DNA from: Trachelipus rathkii
Lineage: Eukaryota; Arthropoda; Malacostraca; Isopoda; Trachelipodidae
Direction of reading: 5' to 3'
Length of the DNA: 10,000 nt
Assembly: GCA_015478945.1 (NCBI GenBank)
Contig: JABUQX010039051.1
Coordinates: 22,501 to 32,500 of the forward strand
Positions 1-7,905 of the stretch are shown one piece after another. Position numbers and translations under genes: made by a program. The notes under the pieces were generated by a model. It did no database searches, was not told the origin of the DNA, and was given only the letters and a program-made list of their open reading frames with translations. The first letter of the stretch is position 1; every line of letters starts with the position of its first letter.

Positions 1-59
1 CTAGAAGCTTCACGGAATAGCGACAGAACCCTCACTATGTAAATCGTCAGTGTAAGGGT

Positions 60-1900
60 TCATACCTTGGCCCAGGTGGCCACAACCATACCCCTCGCAA
101 AACCCCGCCATTCACTCCTATTATGCACCTTATTCTCGCCTCTGCCAAACTCCACATTTTTCTCCTTTAACATTCGTTATCTGACTCAACATCCACTTTT
201 TTCTTCGGTCTTCAGCCGGTCGCTCGATTCCAACACACCGCACTATACCAATCCGCTTAACCAACGACTAATCATTCATAAGCCTTCCACATGCCAAAAC
301 TATTCATCAACATACCTTTCATTTATTCTCTCGTTTATCCCTTTCTTCACCACCACACAACCCTCTAATACATTCATTCCTCATTTTTATCAATGTCTTC
401 TCCACACCTACACTCCCCTCTAACAGATTTGTCGCATCTGAACACATTGAAACTTTAGATTCTATACTTCTTATTCCAGACCATAAGTCTCACTAACTAT
501 ACAATAACACAGAGAACAACCACATACCCTCATGTAAGACCGTTCGGCGCACTTCCAGAACGACTAAGTCCATTTACTTCAACGCAATGATTTTAAATTG
601 CACCACCACCTTCCTATGCCATTCAAACTTTCCTTACACTCTGCATCATCCGTTTCTTTCTCATCCAACATATACGCCTAAATATTTAAACTCAGACAAT
701 GTCCAGCAGATAGACCACTAGACATAACTTCCACGAGAGCCTATCCTCAATCACAATCCATAACTTACTTCTTTCTACGTTTACTTCAAACCCCTCTTTT
801 ACATACCCCCTGTCAAATCTCTACCAATCCTCTCAACTCTTTTCAGATTCACACACAAAAGCAAATCATCCGCATATAAAAGTAGGGCACCCCCCTCACT
901 CATCTCCATTCTCCAATGCTATTTCTAAACACCAATTTCCTGCCACCAGTCCACCTCTAATTGCCTTTCATAAACCCTTCCATTAACAAATTGAATAACC
1001 AAGGAGAGATAACACAACCCTGCCTGACTCCGCTATTAATACTAAAGCAATCACTTTTGACACCCATTATTCTTACACTAACTCCTCACTTTCGTCATAT
1101 CATTCTTTTGCATTCCATTCACAAGCCTAACCACCTACACATATATCAAACTAACACCTCATAGCACTTCCCTATTCCAAAACCTATCAACGCCCGTTGC
1201 ACAACCATATAACCTAACCTACAATTATTCTTCTTCTCCTCCATTTTTCTCAAATCATTTTGTTCAAGGTAAAGATTGTTCCACACATCCCTACACTGCC
1301 TAATCGCAGCCTGCTTCCACCAATCCAGTCTCTCAGCTCACTCGACGCACTCTTTCGACCAAAATACCAGCATATACTTCATTACAGACACCTCATTAAA
1401 GTATCGATTCAACCTATAATTATCTACATTCCCTTTTTATCCGCCTTACCTTAATATAAAGGTACTATCACTGCTCTCCTCCAATCACCTCGGAAACTTA
1501 TACCCTCATAAACGCTTTATTACACAACTTCCAAAATCAATCAAATCACCATCTCGCCCTCGTTCTTTTTTTACTTGATCATTTCACAAGTAATTTCATC
1601 TGTACCTGATTTCCCATTCTTCAACTTCCTCACTCTAAGCCATCTACATCCTTCTTGCTATAACCTCCATCGCCAAATACTAATTCCTTCTTGCCCCATC
1701 AACCCACACACTTCACTCTCACCTCTTTCATTACTGTTAATAATTATGCAGATCTTTCGAATGTTCTTCACAACTCCCCTCACATCCATATTCATCAGTT
1801 ACAAAAATACATCCGCTATTCATTATCTACAGCAGTTCCTCTATTTTTCATTCTTAACCTTTCGCGCTTCCCTTCCAGAAGAGCTTCCTATTCCCTTTGA
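60..1900 (-). pseudogene. broken reverse transcriptase (LINE ORF2) coding remnant
   Basis: In a live element this protein would copy element RNA into DNA at a nicked target. Seen on the minus strand, from N- to C-terminal: a segment reading GCIFVTDEYG near 1805-1840; a KLKNGKSGTDEITCEMIK segment near 1570-1630, as in the RT entry region; WRRAVIVPLY at 1454-1483, followed by a stop where a lysine is usual and then GKADKKG; the GVRQGCVISPWLFN motif at 990-1031; the catalytic YADD box at 865-876, in LLLYADDLLLC; SEFKYLG near 672-696; an LHEG...SVLLYS segment near 495-540; a KKGINERINER segment near 310-350; and NRSEWRGFARG at about 90-125. The stop is at 60-62. At least ten stops and several frameshifts (for example near 345 and 1200-1330) make it dead. 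The YADD aspartates are retained. The identification is confident; the clade is not. Confidence 0.85.
865..876 (-). other. reverse transcriptase YADD catalytic motif
   Basis: The reverse complement reads TAT GCG GAT GAT, giving Y-A-D-D, inside LLLYADDLLLC. It lies about 115 bp downstream in sense direction of GVRQGC (990-1031), the spacing expected between these RT palm motifs allowing for small deletions. It is the strongest single anchor for the retrotransposon call. Confidence 0.85.
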
Positions 1901-1933
1901 AGTCCCCATTTCATTCCTCTTCCAAACTGTTTC

Positions 1934-1955
1934 ATTATATTATAATACTATATAT

Positions 1956-2003
<48 letters not shown>

Positions 2004-2044
2004 TATTATAATATATATATTATACTATATATATATATATATAT
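1934..2044. repeat. (TA)n microsatellite
   Basis: Almost pure alternating T and A with scattered TAATA interruptions. It borders the truncated upstream end of the retrotransposon remnant. The isoleucine/tyrosine-rich open frames it creates are not genes. Confidence 0.97.
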
Positions 2045-2267
2045 GAACTTGCCTTTCAATGTTTGGTGCTGATTTTGTCGTGAAAGCTGATGCGAAACAT
2101 CTCGTCATGAAAAAGACCAAATGTGACGAATTGTGCTTGGACTTAACATACGCTTCAATGCTTGTGATTAATTAATTAACTTTTAGTTATGTATTAGTAA
2201 GAAATAACTTATGATAAGTTTTTCTAATTTATAAAACAGTTAAAATAACATACCCGCACGCCCCACC
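2045..2267. other. short unique AT-rich island, no recognised gene
   Basis: A non-repetitive stretch between TA and CA arrays. It contains a 38-codon plus-strand open frame starting with ATG at about 2059 (MFGADFVVKADAKHLVMKK...) that ends at the TAA near 2173. I do not recognise the peptide, and its length is within chance expectation, so I do not call it a gene. The rest is AT-rich with ATTAATTAATTAA. Confidence 0.4.
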
Positions 2268-2332
2268 TACACACACACACACACACACACCTACAACACA
2301 CACCTACACAACACATCACACACAACACACAT
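2268..2332. repeat. imperfect (CA)n microsatellite
   Basis: Runs of ACACAC interrupted by CTACA and ACATCA units; the plus strand is the CA strand. It passes directly into the next TA array, making a compound microsatellite. Confidence 0.95.
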
Positions 2333-2438
2333 CTATATATATATATATATAATAATATATATTATATATATACAAAATATATATATATATATATATATAA
2401 TATACTATATATATATATATATATAATATATATAATAT
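2333..2438. repeat. (TA)n microsatellite
   Basis: Alternating TA with AATAATA and ACAAAA interruptions, continuous with the preceding CA block. It ends at a 100-bp unique island (2439-2540, containing CGCTACCTCCGCAAGGCATT) in which I recognise nothing. Confidence 0.95.
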
Positions 2439-2540
2439 CATAAATATTGATTATATATCCACACAACGTGGTTCTTTTATAAATCTACAATTGACGCTAC
2501 CTCCGCAAGGCATTGCGAACGAGCTAAGTACAACAATAAT

Positions 2541-2570
2541 TTATATATATATATAATATATATAATATAT

Positions 2571-2618
<48 letters not shown>

Positions 2619-2666
2619 AGATATATATATATATATATATAATAATATAATATATATATTATGTAT

Positions 2667-2713
<47 letters not shown>

Positions 2714-2809
2714 ATATATATATATAAGTAATATGTATTAATATAGTATATATATATTATATATATATATATATATAGTATATATATTATATATATATAT
2801 TTATATTTA

Positions 2810-2847
<38 letters not shown>

Positions 2848-2912
2848 TAAATGATATAAAATATATATATATATATATATTAATATAATATGTATATATA
2901 TATATATATATA

Positions 2913-2962
<50 letters not shown>

Positions 2963-2999
2963 TTATAATATATATATAATATATATATAATATATATAT

Positions 3000-3032
<33 letters not shown>

Positions 3033-3044
3033 ATATTATATATA

Positions 3045-3105
<61 letters not shown>

Positions 3106-3107
3106 AT
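2541..3107. repeat. long (TA)n array with phased 11-bp sub-repeat
   Basis: About 570 bp of nearly uninterrupted alternating T/A, the longest simple array in the window. Within it, AA dinucleotides recur at exactly 11-bp spacing (starts 2956, 2967, 2978, 2989, 3000, 3011), so a segment is better described as an 11-bp unit AATATATATAT repeated about six times. The 156-codon minus-strand open frame over this region is only Y/I low-complexity translation. An island at 3108-3237 follows with no recognisable content. Confidence 0.95.
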
Positions 3108-3237
3108 ACGGTTGATGAGAGGTATGCAATTAAGGCTTGCAATGTTAAAACAATAGATTGTCTAATTTAATTCATAATTATATTTTGTTTTTACTCTATT
3201 GAAACAGTGACGAAAGACCAAAACATAGAAGATTTAC

Positions 3238-3366
3238 TATGATAACAACAACAAACAACAACAACACACAACAACACAACAACAACCAAACAACAACAGC
3301 AACAACAAAACAACAACACAACAAAACAACACACACAACAACAACAACAACAACACAACAACAATA
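3238..3366. repeat. (CAA)n trinucleotide array, imperfect
   Basis: Runs of AACAACAAC with ACAACACA and CCAAACAA interruptions. It continues directly into ACT and AAT triplet arrays, so the three probably arose from one another by point change and expansion. Confidence 0.93.
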
Positions 3367-3404
3367 ACACTACTACTTACTACTAACTACACTACTACTA
3401 CTAC
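3367..3404. repeat. (ACT)n triplet block
   Basis: ACTACTACT units with TTACTACTAAC interruptions. It is a transition block between the CAA and AAT arrays. Confidence 0.85.
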
Positions 3405-3487
<83 letters not shown>

Positions 3488-3550
3488 TAATAATAATAAT
3501 AATAATATAAAAAATTAATGATTAATAATAATTAAAAATAATAATAATAT
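3405..3550. repeat. (AAT)n trinucleotide array
   Basis: Nearly perfect AAT repeats for about 80 bp, then with missing bases (AATATAAT) toward the right. The loss of register increases steadily before the homopolymer-rich region that follows. Confidence 0.95.
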
Positions 3551-3675
3551 AAAACCTTTTTTTTTATATTGAAAAAAAAAAAAAAATAAAATAAAAAATT
3601 AAAAAAATTTTTTTGGGAAAAAAAATTGAAAAAAAAAAAAAAGAAAAAAAAACTTTTTTTTTTTATAATAAACAG
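3551..3675. repeat. homopolymer-rich A/T low-complexity stretch
   Basis: Consecutive runs of 7-14 A or T, a single TTTTTTTGGGAAAAAAA, and little else. It encodes only F/K/N strings. This may be real low-complexity DNA, or degraded consensus where reads could not be aligned through the adjoining triplet array. Confidence 0.85.
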
Positions 3676-3694
3676 ATTATTTTTTTCTTTGTGT

Positions 3695-3789
3695 TTGAGG
3701 AATTTTAGGAAGTCTTGACTATTAAAAAATGATCTTTCGGCGACCCCTTTCCCACAATCTATTAAAAATTGAATGCGATGTTTTTGCAA
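3695..3789 (-). pseudogene. possible fragment resembling ribosomal protein eL22 (RPL22)
   Basis: The minus strand reads openly for about 40 codons before it dissolves into poly-K/F: HRIQFLIDCGKGVAERSF, then FNSQDFLKFLKHKEKNN. The pattern F-x-[IL]-D-C, then V, then [DN]F-x-x-FL, then K..N resembles the N-terminal part of eL22, a 60S subunit protein of about 130 residues. Only a handful of positions agree. There is no clear splice acceptor (the upstream side reads TTTATTTGCAA, lacking AG) and no downstream continuation. If real it is a single decayed exon or retrocopy piece. Chance is a live alternative. Confidence 0.2.
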
Positions 3790-4442
3790 ATAAAAAGAAG
3801 TAACACTAGAAATAAGTTATATCATTTGTCCTCAATTTGATGAACCAAAGCCTATTAATAAAATTTGGTTTTCTGAAGCGACGTTTCAGCTAAGTTTGAA
3901 ATTTGAAGTGTTTGAAGGACTTCATCACGTCCTCTACAGGAAACAGCTTTGCTGATCTCAGTTTTTAATAATAACAAAATTTCTGTTTATAATATATATT
4001 ATAAAATTTTTAATGATTTAATGTGTTGTCAACTAAAACTGTAATTTTTTATATAGCACAAATAGTGACCGCGACTTACTGTTGATGTCGCAACATCCCA
4101 TCATTATCCCTTTTTACTGGGAACTATTAAATTTATAAGCTATAGCAGCTACATAAATCACAAGTCGATGAGAATGTGTTCGCACCATCTGGGCTCTTCT
4201 GCGCCAATATGGTTTTCATATCCTCAAATATAGTCGTCTAGTCCTTCAAATTTTATTTGCAATTACTGTGCTATCTCATTGTGTTCAATGTCACTGTCTC
4301 TTTTATAAGACAGTTTGAATTATTAATACAAATTAATTTATTTAATAAATGGTGTATATTTTGTTACATGTTGATTGATAAATATAATCTACTCTTCTTC
4401 GCCCTTAGTCACTCTCAGGAAGGATTTTCACCCTGTCAGTGG
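3790..4442. other. AT-rich unique sequence, no recognised gene
   Basis: About 650 bp without repeats or long open frames. A minus-strand tract at about 3880-3950 reads GAGGACGTGATGAAGTCC followed by GCTGAAACGTCGCTTC. I associate that wording loosely with the tail of GIY-YIG/Penelope-like elements, but there is no coding sequence to support it. The open frames around 4257-4451 are short and unlike anything I know. Confidence 0.4.
4435..4442 (+). repeat. left 8-bp target-site duplication of the large hAT element (degenerate)
   Basis: GTCAGTGG lies immediately before the inferred left terminus. It matches ATCAATGG after the right terminus (6764-6771) at six of eight positions, and both differences are purine transitions. 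Eight base pairs is the duplication length of hAT transposons. Confidence 0.5.
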
Positions 4443-4580
4443 CAGGATTGAGGATGCGGAGCCTGAGTCGGAGCCGGAACCGAAATGTTTTCTGGTATGG
4501 AGTCGGAACCTGGAGCATTATCTTTTTACTTGCTCTGACTCTGGCTCCAGCTTCACACGGAGTTGGAGTAGAAAAAATCT
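4443..4580 (+). repeat. left terminal/subterminal repeat region of the hAT element
   Basis: It contains GCGGAGCCTGAGTCGGAGCC, GGAACCG, GGAGTCGGAACC and, in opposite orientation, GCTCTGACTCTGGCTCCAGC. Copies in both orientations flank a T-rich centre at about 4518-4533 and could pair as a hairpin. Subterminal arrays of short motifs are the usual transposase-binding sites of hAT elements; binding here is inferred. The short open frames across it (83 and 66 codons) are not genes. Confidence 0.6.
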
Positions 4581-4643
4581 GCTTCTCCCAGCTCCTGCAA
4601 TTACTAATTTTATTGGCAAATATTAGATTTATTCCTTAAGAAT

Positions 4644-4915
4644 TTTGTTGCGCTGAATATAAAAATCATATTGGTTTTTGTCTATCGTCTCTAGGTTTGC
4701 CGCTATTGATATGAAAATATTAAAATAAAAATTATTATTTGTCATGGTAATATGAAATTTGTTGAGCATATTTAATTTGGTGAGGTACACGTTTATTATT
4801 TAAATCTGCGGTTTGTATAATATTTTCAAGTAAATAACAGCAAAACTGAAGGTGATAGACAAAAAAACCAGTGTAATATTTGCATTCAACGCCACAATGC
4901 AGCAGAAAAAAAAAT
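4644..4915. other. AT-rich hAT interior with no recognised coding sequence
   Basis: In an intact hAT element the BED zinc finger and N-terminal transposase domain would be expected here. I find no C2H2 BED pattern and no open frame of useful length. The 5' half of the gene has been lost or has decayed beyond recognition. Confidence 0.4.
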
Positions 4916-4919
4916 TGGT

Positions 4920-4948
4920 GATATATATATAATATAATTATATGATAT

Positions 4949-4979
<31 letters not shown>

Positions 4980-5025
4980 TATATATATAAAATATTTATA
5001 ATTAATATATATATATAATATATAG
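4920..5025. repeat. (TA)n microsatellite within the hAT element
   Basis: Alternating TA with AATTAT and AAAATATTTATAATTAA interruptions. It separates the left subterminal part from the transposase remnant. Confidence 0.95.
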
Positions 5026-5059
5026 TTACTGCTTTTTGTTTGCGTGCTTTTATTTCTTT

Positions 5060-5114
5060 ATATTATATATATATATATAATATAATATATATAATATATA
5101 TATATATAGTATGG

Positions 5115-5156
<42 letters not shown>

Positions 5157-5226
5157 ATATATATAATATATTATATATATAATTTATATTCTATATATAT
5201 ATAATATAATATACTATAATATATTA
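5060..5226. repeat. (TA)n microsatellite within the hAT element
   Basis: A second TA array, 34 bp after the first (the gap contains TTACTGCTTTTTGTTTGCG), broken by TAGTATGGTTA and TTCTA. It ends just upstream of the first recognisable transposase sequence. Confidence 0.95.
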
Positions 5227-5339
5227 AAATTATTAAAACCCAAGGAAATAAAACCCCATTAAAAGGGAGACAAGTCTTTTAGAACAACACATCGTCTTCC
5301 CTTTTTTTAGGTCTCTTAATAAATTATATAAAAATTAGC

Positions 5340-6253
5340 AAATCTGATAAACAAGGCGAGACAAACAGAAAAAGTGGCCCGTGTTCCTGAATTAATGAAA
5401 GTTTTAAACCATCTAGCTGGAAAAGTTAGGTACAGGTGAAGTTTCTTCTCTCCCCAAATGTCAATGAGAGAAAGTTGAAACACTCGGAGAATTATTAAAA
5501 TATCCTTGCCTTCAACAAAGAAAATTAAAGCAGATGACTTGAATGCTAGAAAATTTTATATACAATGGGCGTATCTAATTAATGTAGAGAAAATAAAGAA
5601 AATATTTGAGCAAATGACATAAAAATTCCATGAAAGATGGGAAAAAATGGAAAGAATGTTAACTAAAAAGAAAATATATTTTCACCCATCTATGTTAATC
5701 CATAGTTCAGAATCTTCATCAGAACGTTCCTCATATTTGATATTAAAAGCTAGGAATGCTCTATGTGAGCTATGAATTAAAATGAATAACACTATCAAAC
5801 AGAAATCTGAGTTGGAGTCAGATAGTTTATCAGCTTCAGGAATTCTTTCTAGTGTTATCTTGTCAGATGAAGATGAAGAAGACAATGTTGATAGGGAATG
5901 GGACCGATTTTCAGCACGCAGAAAAGCGATTGAGAAATGATGATTAGTCAATAAAAGACCTTCAACACAAGAAAATCCTCTGAAAAAATACAAAACTAGA
6001 ATTGTTTAAGGTATTAGATGTCATAATAATGAAAATGGACCAGAAATCAATGCTAACAGTTACGGATATACTAAAATTTTGCAAGATGCTACTTTGCATC
6101 TAACTCAAGCGAGGGTTGAGCGCTTATTTTCGGATTTAAAAATAAAATATAATCGAATTTAAGGCCATCGTTAAAGGAGGATTTGTTTCAAGCAAATTTA
6201 ATTTTTTTAGAAACAACAGTTTTGAATGAAATTATATTATATAACGTTCAAAT
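5340..6253 (+). pseudogene. hAT transposase remnant, C-terminal half
   Basis: hAT transposases cut and paste their own element; the C-terminal region folds with the catalytic core and mediates dimerisation. Plus-strand pieces occur in order. VETLGELLKYPC is near 5475-5512. After a frameshift come KKIKADDLNARKFYIQWAYL (about 5515-5576), then a stop, then KFHERWEKMERMLTKKKIYF and HPSMLIHS. An acidic SDEDEEDNVDREWDRFSARR follows near 5860-5925. QDATLHLTQARVERLFSDLK is near 6082-6141. A frameshift at about 6158-6161 precedes RPSLKEDLFQANLIFLETTV (from 6162). The E-R-L-F-S-x-L-K then R-P-S-L-K-E-D-L pattern is the hAT dimerisation signature. Several stops and at least two frameshifts make it dead. 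The frame is interrupted by the MITE at 6254. The 72-codon open frame starting near 6183 is its tail read through into the MITE. Confidence 0.75.
6246..6253 (+). repeat. left target-site duplication of the 193-bp MITE
   Basis: GTTCAAAT directly abuts the left inverted repeat. GTTTAAAT at 6447-6454 directly abuts the right one. They agree at seven of eight bases, the difference being one C/T transition. Confidence 0.75.
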
Positions 6254-6446
6254 TAGGTTTGGCCGACGCACCGGGTGCGGTGCGGCACACAATTCCAGTG
6301 TCCCAGTGCGGTGCGGTGTGGTGCGGTGCGGAGCGGTGTGGTGCAGGGCGCGGTGCTCATTGAAAAATAGAGGTGCAGTGCGACAAAAAGACTTTAGGTG
6401 AGTAGTGTGGTGCGGTGCGCAAAATTCCGGTGCTCGGCTAACTCTA
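6254..6446. mobile_element. nested 193-bp non-autonomous hAT-type MITE
   Basis: The left inverted repeat (6254-6274) reads TAGGTTTGGCCGACGCACC then GG. The right one (6427-6446), reverse-complemented, reads TAGAGTTAGCCGAGCACCGG. With one gap they match at 17 of 20 positions. The interior is a purine-rich, GC-rich field of GGTGCGGTGCGG-type motifs (6275-6310, 6320-6355, 6405-6420), unlike the AT-rich DNA around it. It has no coding capacity. The 8-bp duplication and end structure assign it to hAT. The insertion lies directly after the dimerisation segment of the older transposase and so postdates it. Confidence 0.75.
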
Positions 6447-6454
6447 GTTTAAAT
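6447..6454 (+). repeat. right target-site duplication of the 193-bp MITE
   Basis: GTTTAAAT, partner of GTTCAAAT at 6246-6253. Removing the MITE plus one octamer rejoins the AT-rich tail of the host hAT element. Confidence 0.75.
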
Positions 6455-6659
6455 AGTTCAAAGAGAAATTATTTTAAAAGTTAGGAAGAAAGTAAATTAT
6501 AATTTATTTTATCTTTAAAAATTTTCTATGAAATATTTTCTAAATTTTAAATAGTGTGTCAAAGTACAGGTAAAGGTATCATTAACAAACAATCTTTTAA
6601 TAATACTATAAAACTTAGAGAATTATGATATCATGTGCAAATGGAGATGAAATTAGAAC

Positions 6660-6763
6660 TAAGAGCTGGAGTCGAAGTCGGAGCCAGAGGGCGGAACCAA
6701 ACAATTTGAAAATGATGGAGCCGGAGTCAGAGGTGATATAAATTTACCGGCTCTATAGGCTTG
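6660..6763 (+). repeat. right terminal/subterminal repeat region of the hAT element
   Basis: It contains GCTGGAGTCGAAGTCGGAGC, GGGCGGAACC and GATGGAGCCGGAGTCAGAGG. AAATTTACCGGCTCTATAGG then CTTG forms the inferred right terminus. These are the same motifs as at 4443-4580, and they mark the other end of the same element. An alternative is two unrelated solo fragments of one hAT family. Confidence 0.6.
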
Positions 6764-6771
6764 ATCAATGG
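6764..6771 (+). repeat. right 8-bp target-site duplication of the large hAT element (degenerate)
   Basis: ATCAATGG directly follows the inferred right terminus. It matches GTCAGTGG at 4435-4442 at six of eight bases. Confidence 0.5.
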
Positions 6772-6918
6772 GAACAACAACTTTTTTCATTTGGCCTCTA
6801 AACTTTTTCATCTAGAACTATAGGTTTTCTTGAAGCTATGTTTTTCAGCGAATTTATTTCCAATGCTATTCCTGTAGTTGTTGCAAGCAATAAAATTGAA
6901 AGGTCGGGTTTCAAGCTT
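6772..6918. other. unique spacer between hAT element and minisatellite
   Basis: About 147 bp of non-repetitive sequence. Both strands read open for 30 or more codons over part of it (plus: LEAMFFSEFISNAIPVVVAS; minus: LLLATTTGIALEINSLKNIA). I recognise neither as a known protein. Confidence 0.4.
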
Positions 6919-7003
6919 CCCCAACAAGATCCGATCCTGTTGACGTAACCAATCCCCACTCTTCATTCTGTAACCGCTCCCTTTGCCCCACAAGATCCGA
7001 TCA

Positions 7004-7045
7004 TGTTGATATAACCAACTTCCACAAGATCTGATCCTGTTGACA
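7004..7045 (+). repeat. partial minisatellite unit (deletion junction)
   Basis: Two TGTTGAYATAACC cores lie only 35 bp apart (7004 and 7039). The second unit lacks the CACTCTTCATTCTGTAACC half, so it joins CCAACTTCC directly to ACAAGATC. This is a within-unit deletion of about 30 bp. Confidence 0.8.
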
Positions 7046-7818
7046 TAACCAACCCCCACTCTTTATTTTCTAACATCTCCCTTTCACCCGCAAGATCTGA
7101 TCCTGTTAACAACTCTTCAATCTGTAGCCTCTCCCTTCCCCCCATAAGGTCGAATTCTGTTGACATAATCAACAATCAATCTTCATACTGCAACGTCTCG
7201 CTTACCCCCGTAAGATTCGAACCTGTTGACATAACAAACCCTACTCCTCATTCTATAACCGCTCCCTTCCCCATCCCTCAAGATACAATCCTGTTGACAT
7301 AACCAACCCCGAATATTCAATCTCTAACCACTCCCTTTCCCCCACCAAGATCCGATCTTGTTGACATAACCAACCAACACTCTAAATTCTGTAACCACTC
7401 CCTTTCCCCCCACAAGATACGAATATGTTGACATAACCAACCTACACTCTTCATTCTGCACCGCTCCCTTTCCCTATAAGATCCTAACCTGTTGATATGC
7501 CAATCCCCACTCTTCATTCTCTATCCGCTCCCTTTCCCATAAAAGATCTAATCATGTTAACATAACCAACTCCCACTCTTCACTTTGTAACACCACCCTT
7601 CCCCCCCACAAGATCCAATCCTGTTGACATGACCAACCCCTAGTCTTCATTCTGTAAAGTCTCCCTTTCCCCCATAAGATCTGACTTGCTGACATAACCA
7701 ACCCCCATCCATCACTCTGCAACCGTTCATTTTCAAATTTAAGATTCGAACCTCTTGACATAACCAACTCCCTCTCTTCATTTTGTAAAAGCTCCCTTTC
7801 CCCAACAAGATCCGAACC

Positions 7819-7905
7819 TGTTGACATAACCGCTCAATTTGCCCCACGAGATCCGATCATGGTGAGACAACCAACCCCAACGAGATGTGATCCTGCTGAC
7901 AACCA
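7819..7905 (+). repeat. rearranged minisatellite segment with two shortened units
   Basis: Core-like sequences at 7819, 7859 (ATGGTGAGACAACC, degenerate) and 7892 (CTGCTGACAACC) are 40 and 33 bp apart instead of 65. The first short unit lost the TTCATTCTG portion and the next lost nearly the whole C-rich half. Confidence 0.75.

Larger units (their letters stand above)
1..1930 (-). mobile_element. 5'-truncated, decayed non-LTR (LINE-type) retrotransposon
   Basis: The minus strand carries a recognisable but broken reverse transcriptase reading frame from about 1900 down to a stop at 60-62. Translated pieces occur in the correct order for a LINE ORF2, with many stops and frameshifts. The upstream end runs into a TA array at about 1934, with no endonuclease domain seen, so the copy is 5' truncated or its 5' part was replaced. 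The 3' end runs past base 1. The plus strand is very G-poor and C-rich here because the sense strand is purine-rich. That explains the long pyrimidine-rich look of the region and the spurious plus-strand open frames. Family likeness is from memory of Jockey/RTE/I-like invertebrate elements; the clade is not resolved. Confidence 0.85.
4443..6763 (+). mobile_element. old hAT-superfamily DNA transposon, about 2.3 kb, inactivated
   Basis: The element is inferred from four independent signs. The left end begins CAGGATTGAGGATGCGG. The right end, reverse-complemented, begins CAAGCCTATAGAGCCGG. Each resembles the hAT terminus form CAGGGCTGTGGAGTCGG, as I recall it. Both flanks carry GGAGTC/GGAGCC-type subterminal motifs. 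The interior holds a hAT transposase remnant in plus orientation. The flanking octamers agree at 6 of 8 bases. The two ends match each other directly at only about 9 of 17 positions, so the element is old. Interior expansion of TA arrays (4920-5025, 5060-5226) and a 193-bp MITE insertion have altered its length. Confidence 0.55.

Noticed and set aside
67..423. 118-codon plus-strand open frame, and similar ones at 961-1164, 1260-1454, 1575-1997 and 1691-1900
   Set aside because: They are antisense to a recognisable reverse transcriptase remnant on the minus strand; the absence of stops reflects the G-poor plus strand.
2059..2175. 38-codon plus-strand open frame MFGADFVVKADAKHLVMKK...
   Set aside because: Short, with no recognised homology and no supporting signals; consistent with chance.
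2659..3129. 156-codon minus-strand open frame of Y and I
   Set aside because: Pure translation of a TA microsatellite. The 9277-9459 frame is rejected for the same reason.
4375..4639. Plus-strand open frames of 83 and 66 codons
   Set aside because: They run across the hAT terminus and subterminal repeats. The arginine/serine and glutamate/proline content comes from the GGAGTC/GGAGCC motifs.
5682..5993. 103-codon serine-rich minus-strand open frame
   Set aside because: It is antisense to the hAT transposase remnant, which reads in the plus direction with recognisable motifs on both sides.
6652..6763. A separate short MITE with ends at TAAGAGCTGG and GGCTCTATA
   Set aside because: The candidate ends match only loosely and have no flanking duplication. 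The region fits better as the right end of the larger hAT element.
7200..7260. A tRNA gene in the minisatellite
   Set aside because: Only a T-arm-like hairpin is seen; no acceptor pairing, D-arm or anticodon arm can be drawn.
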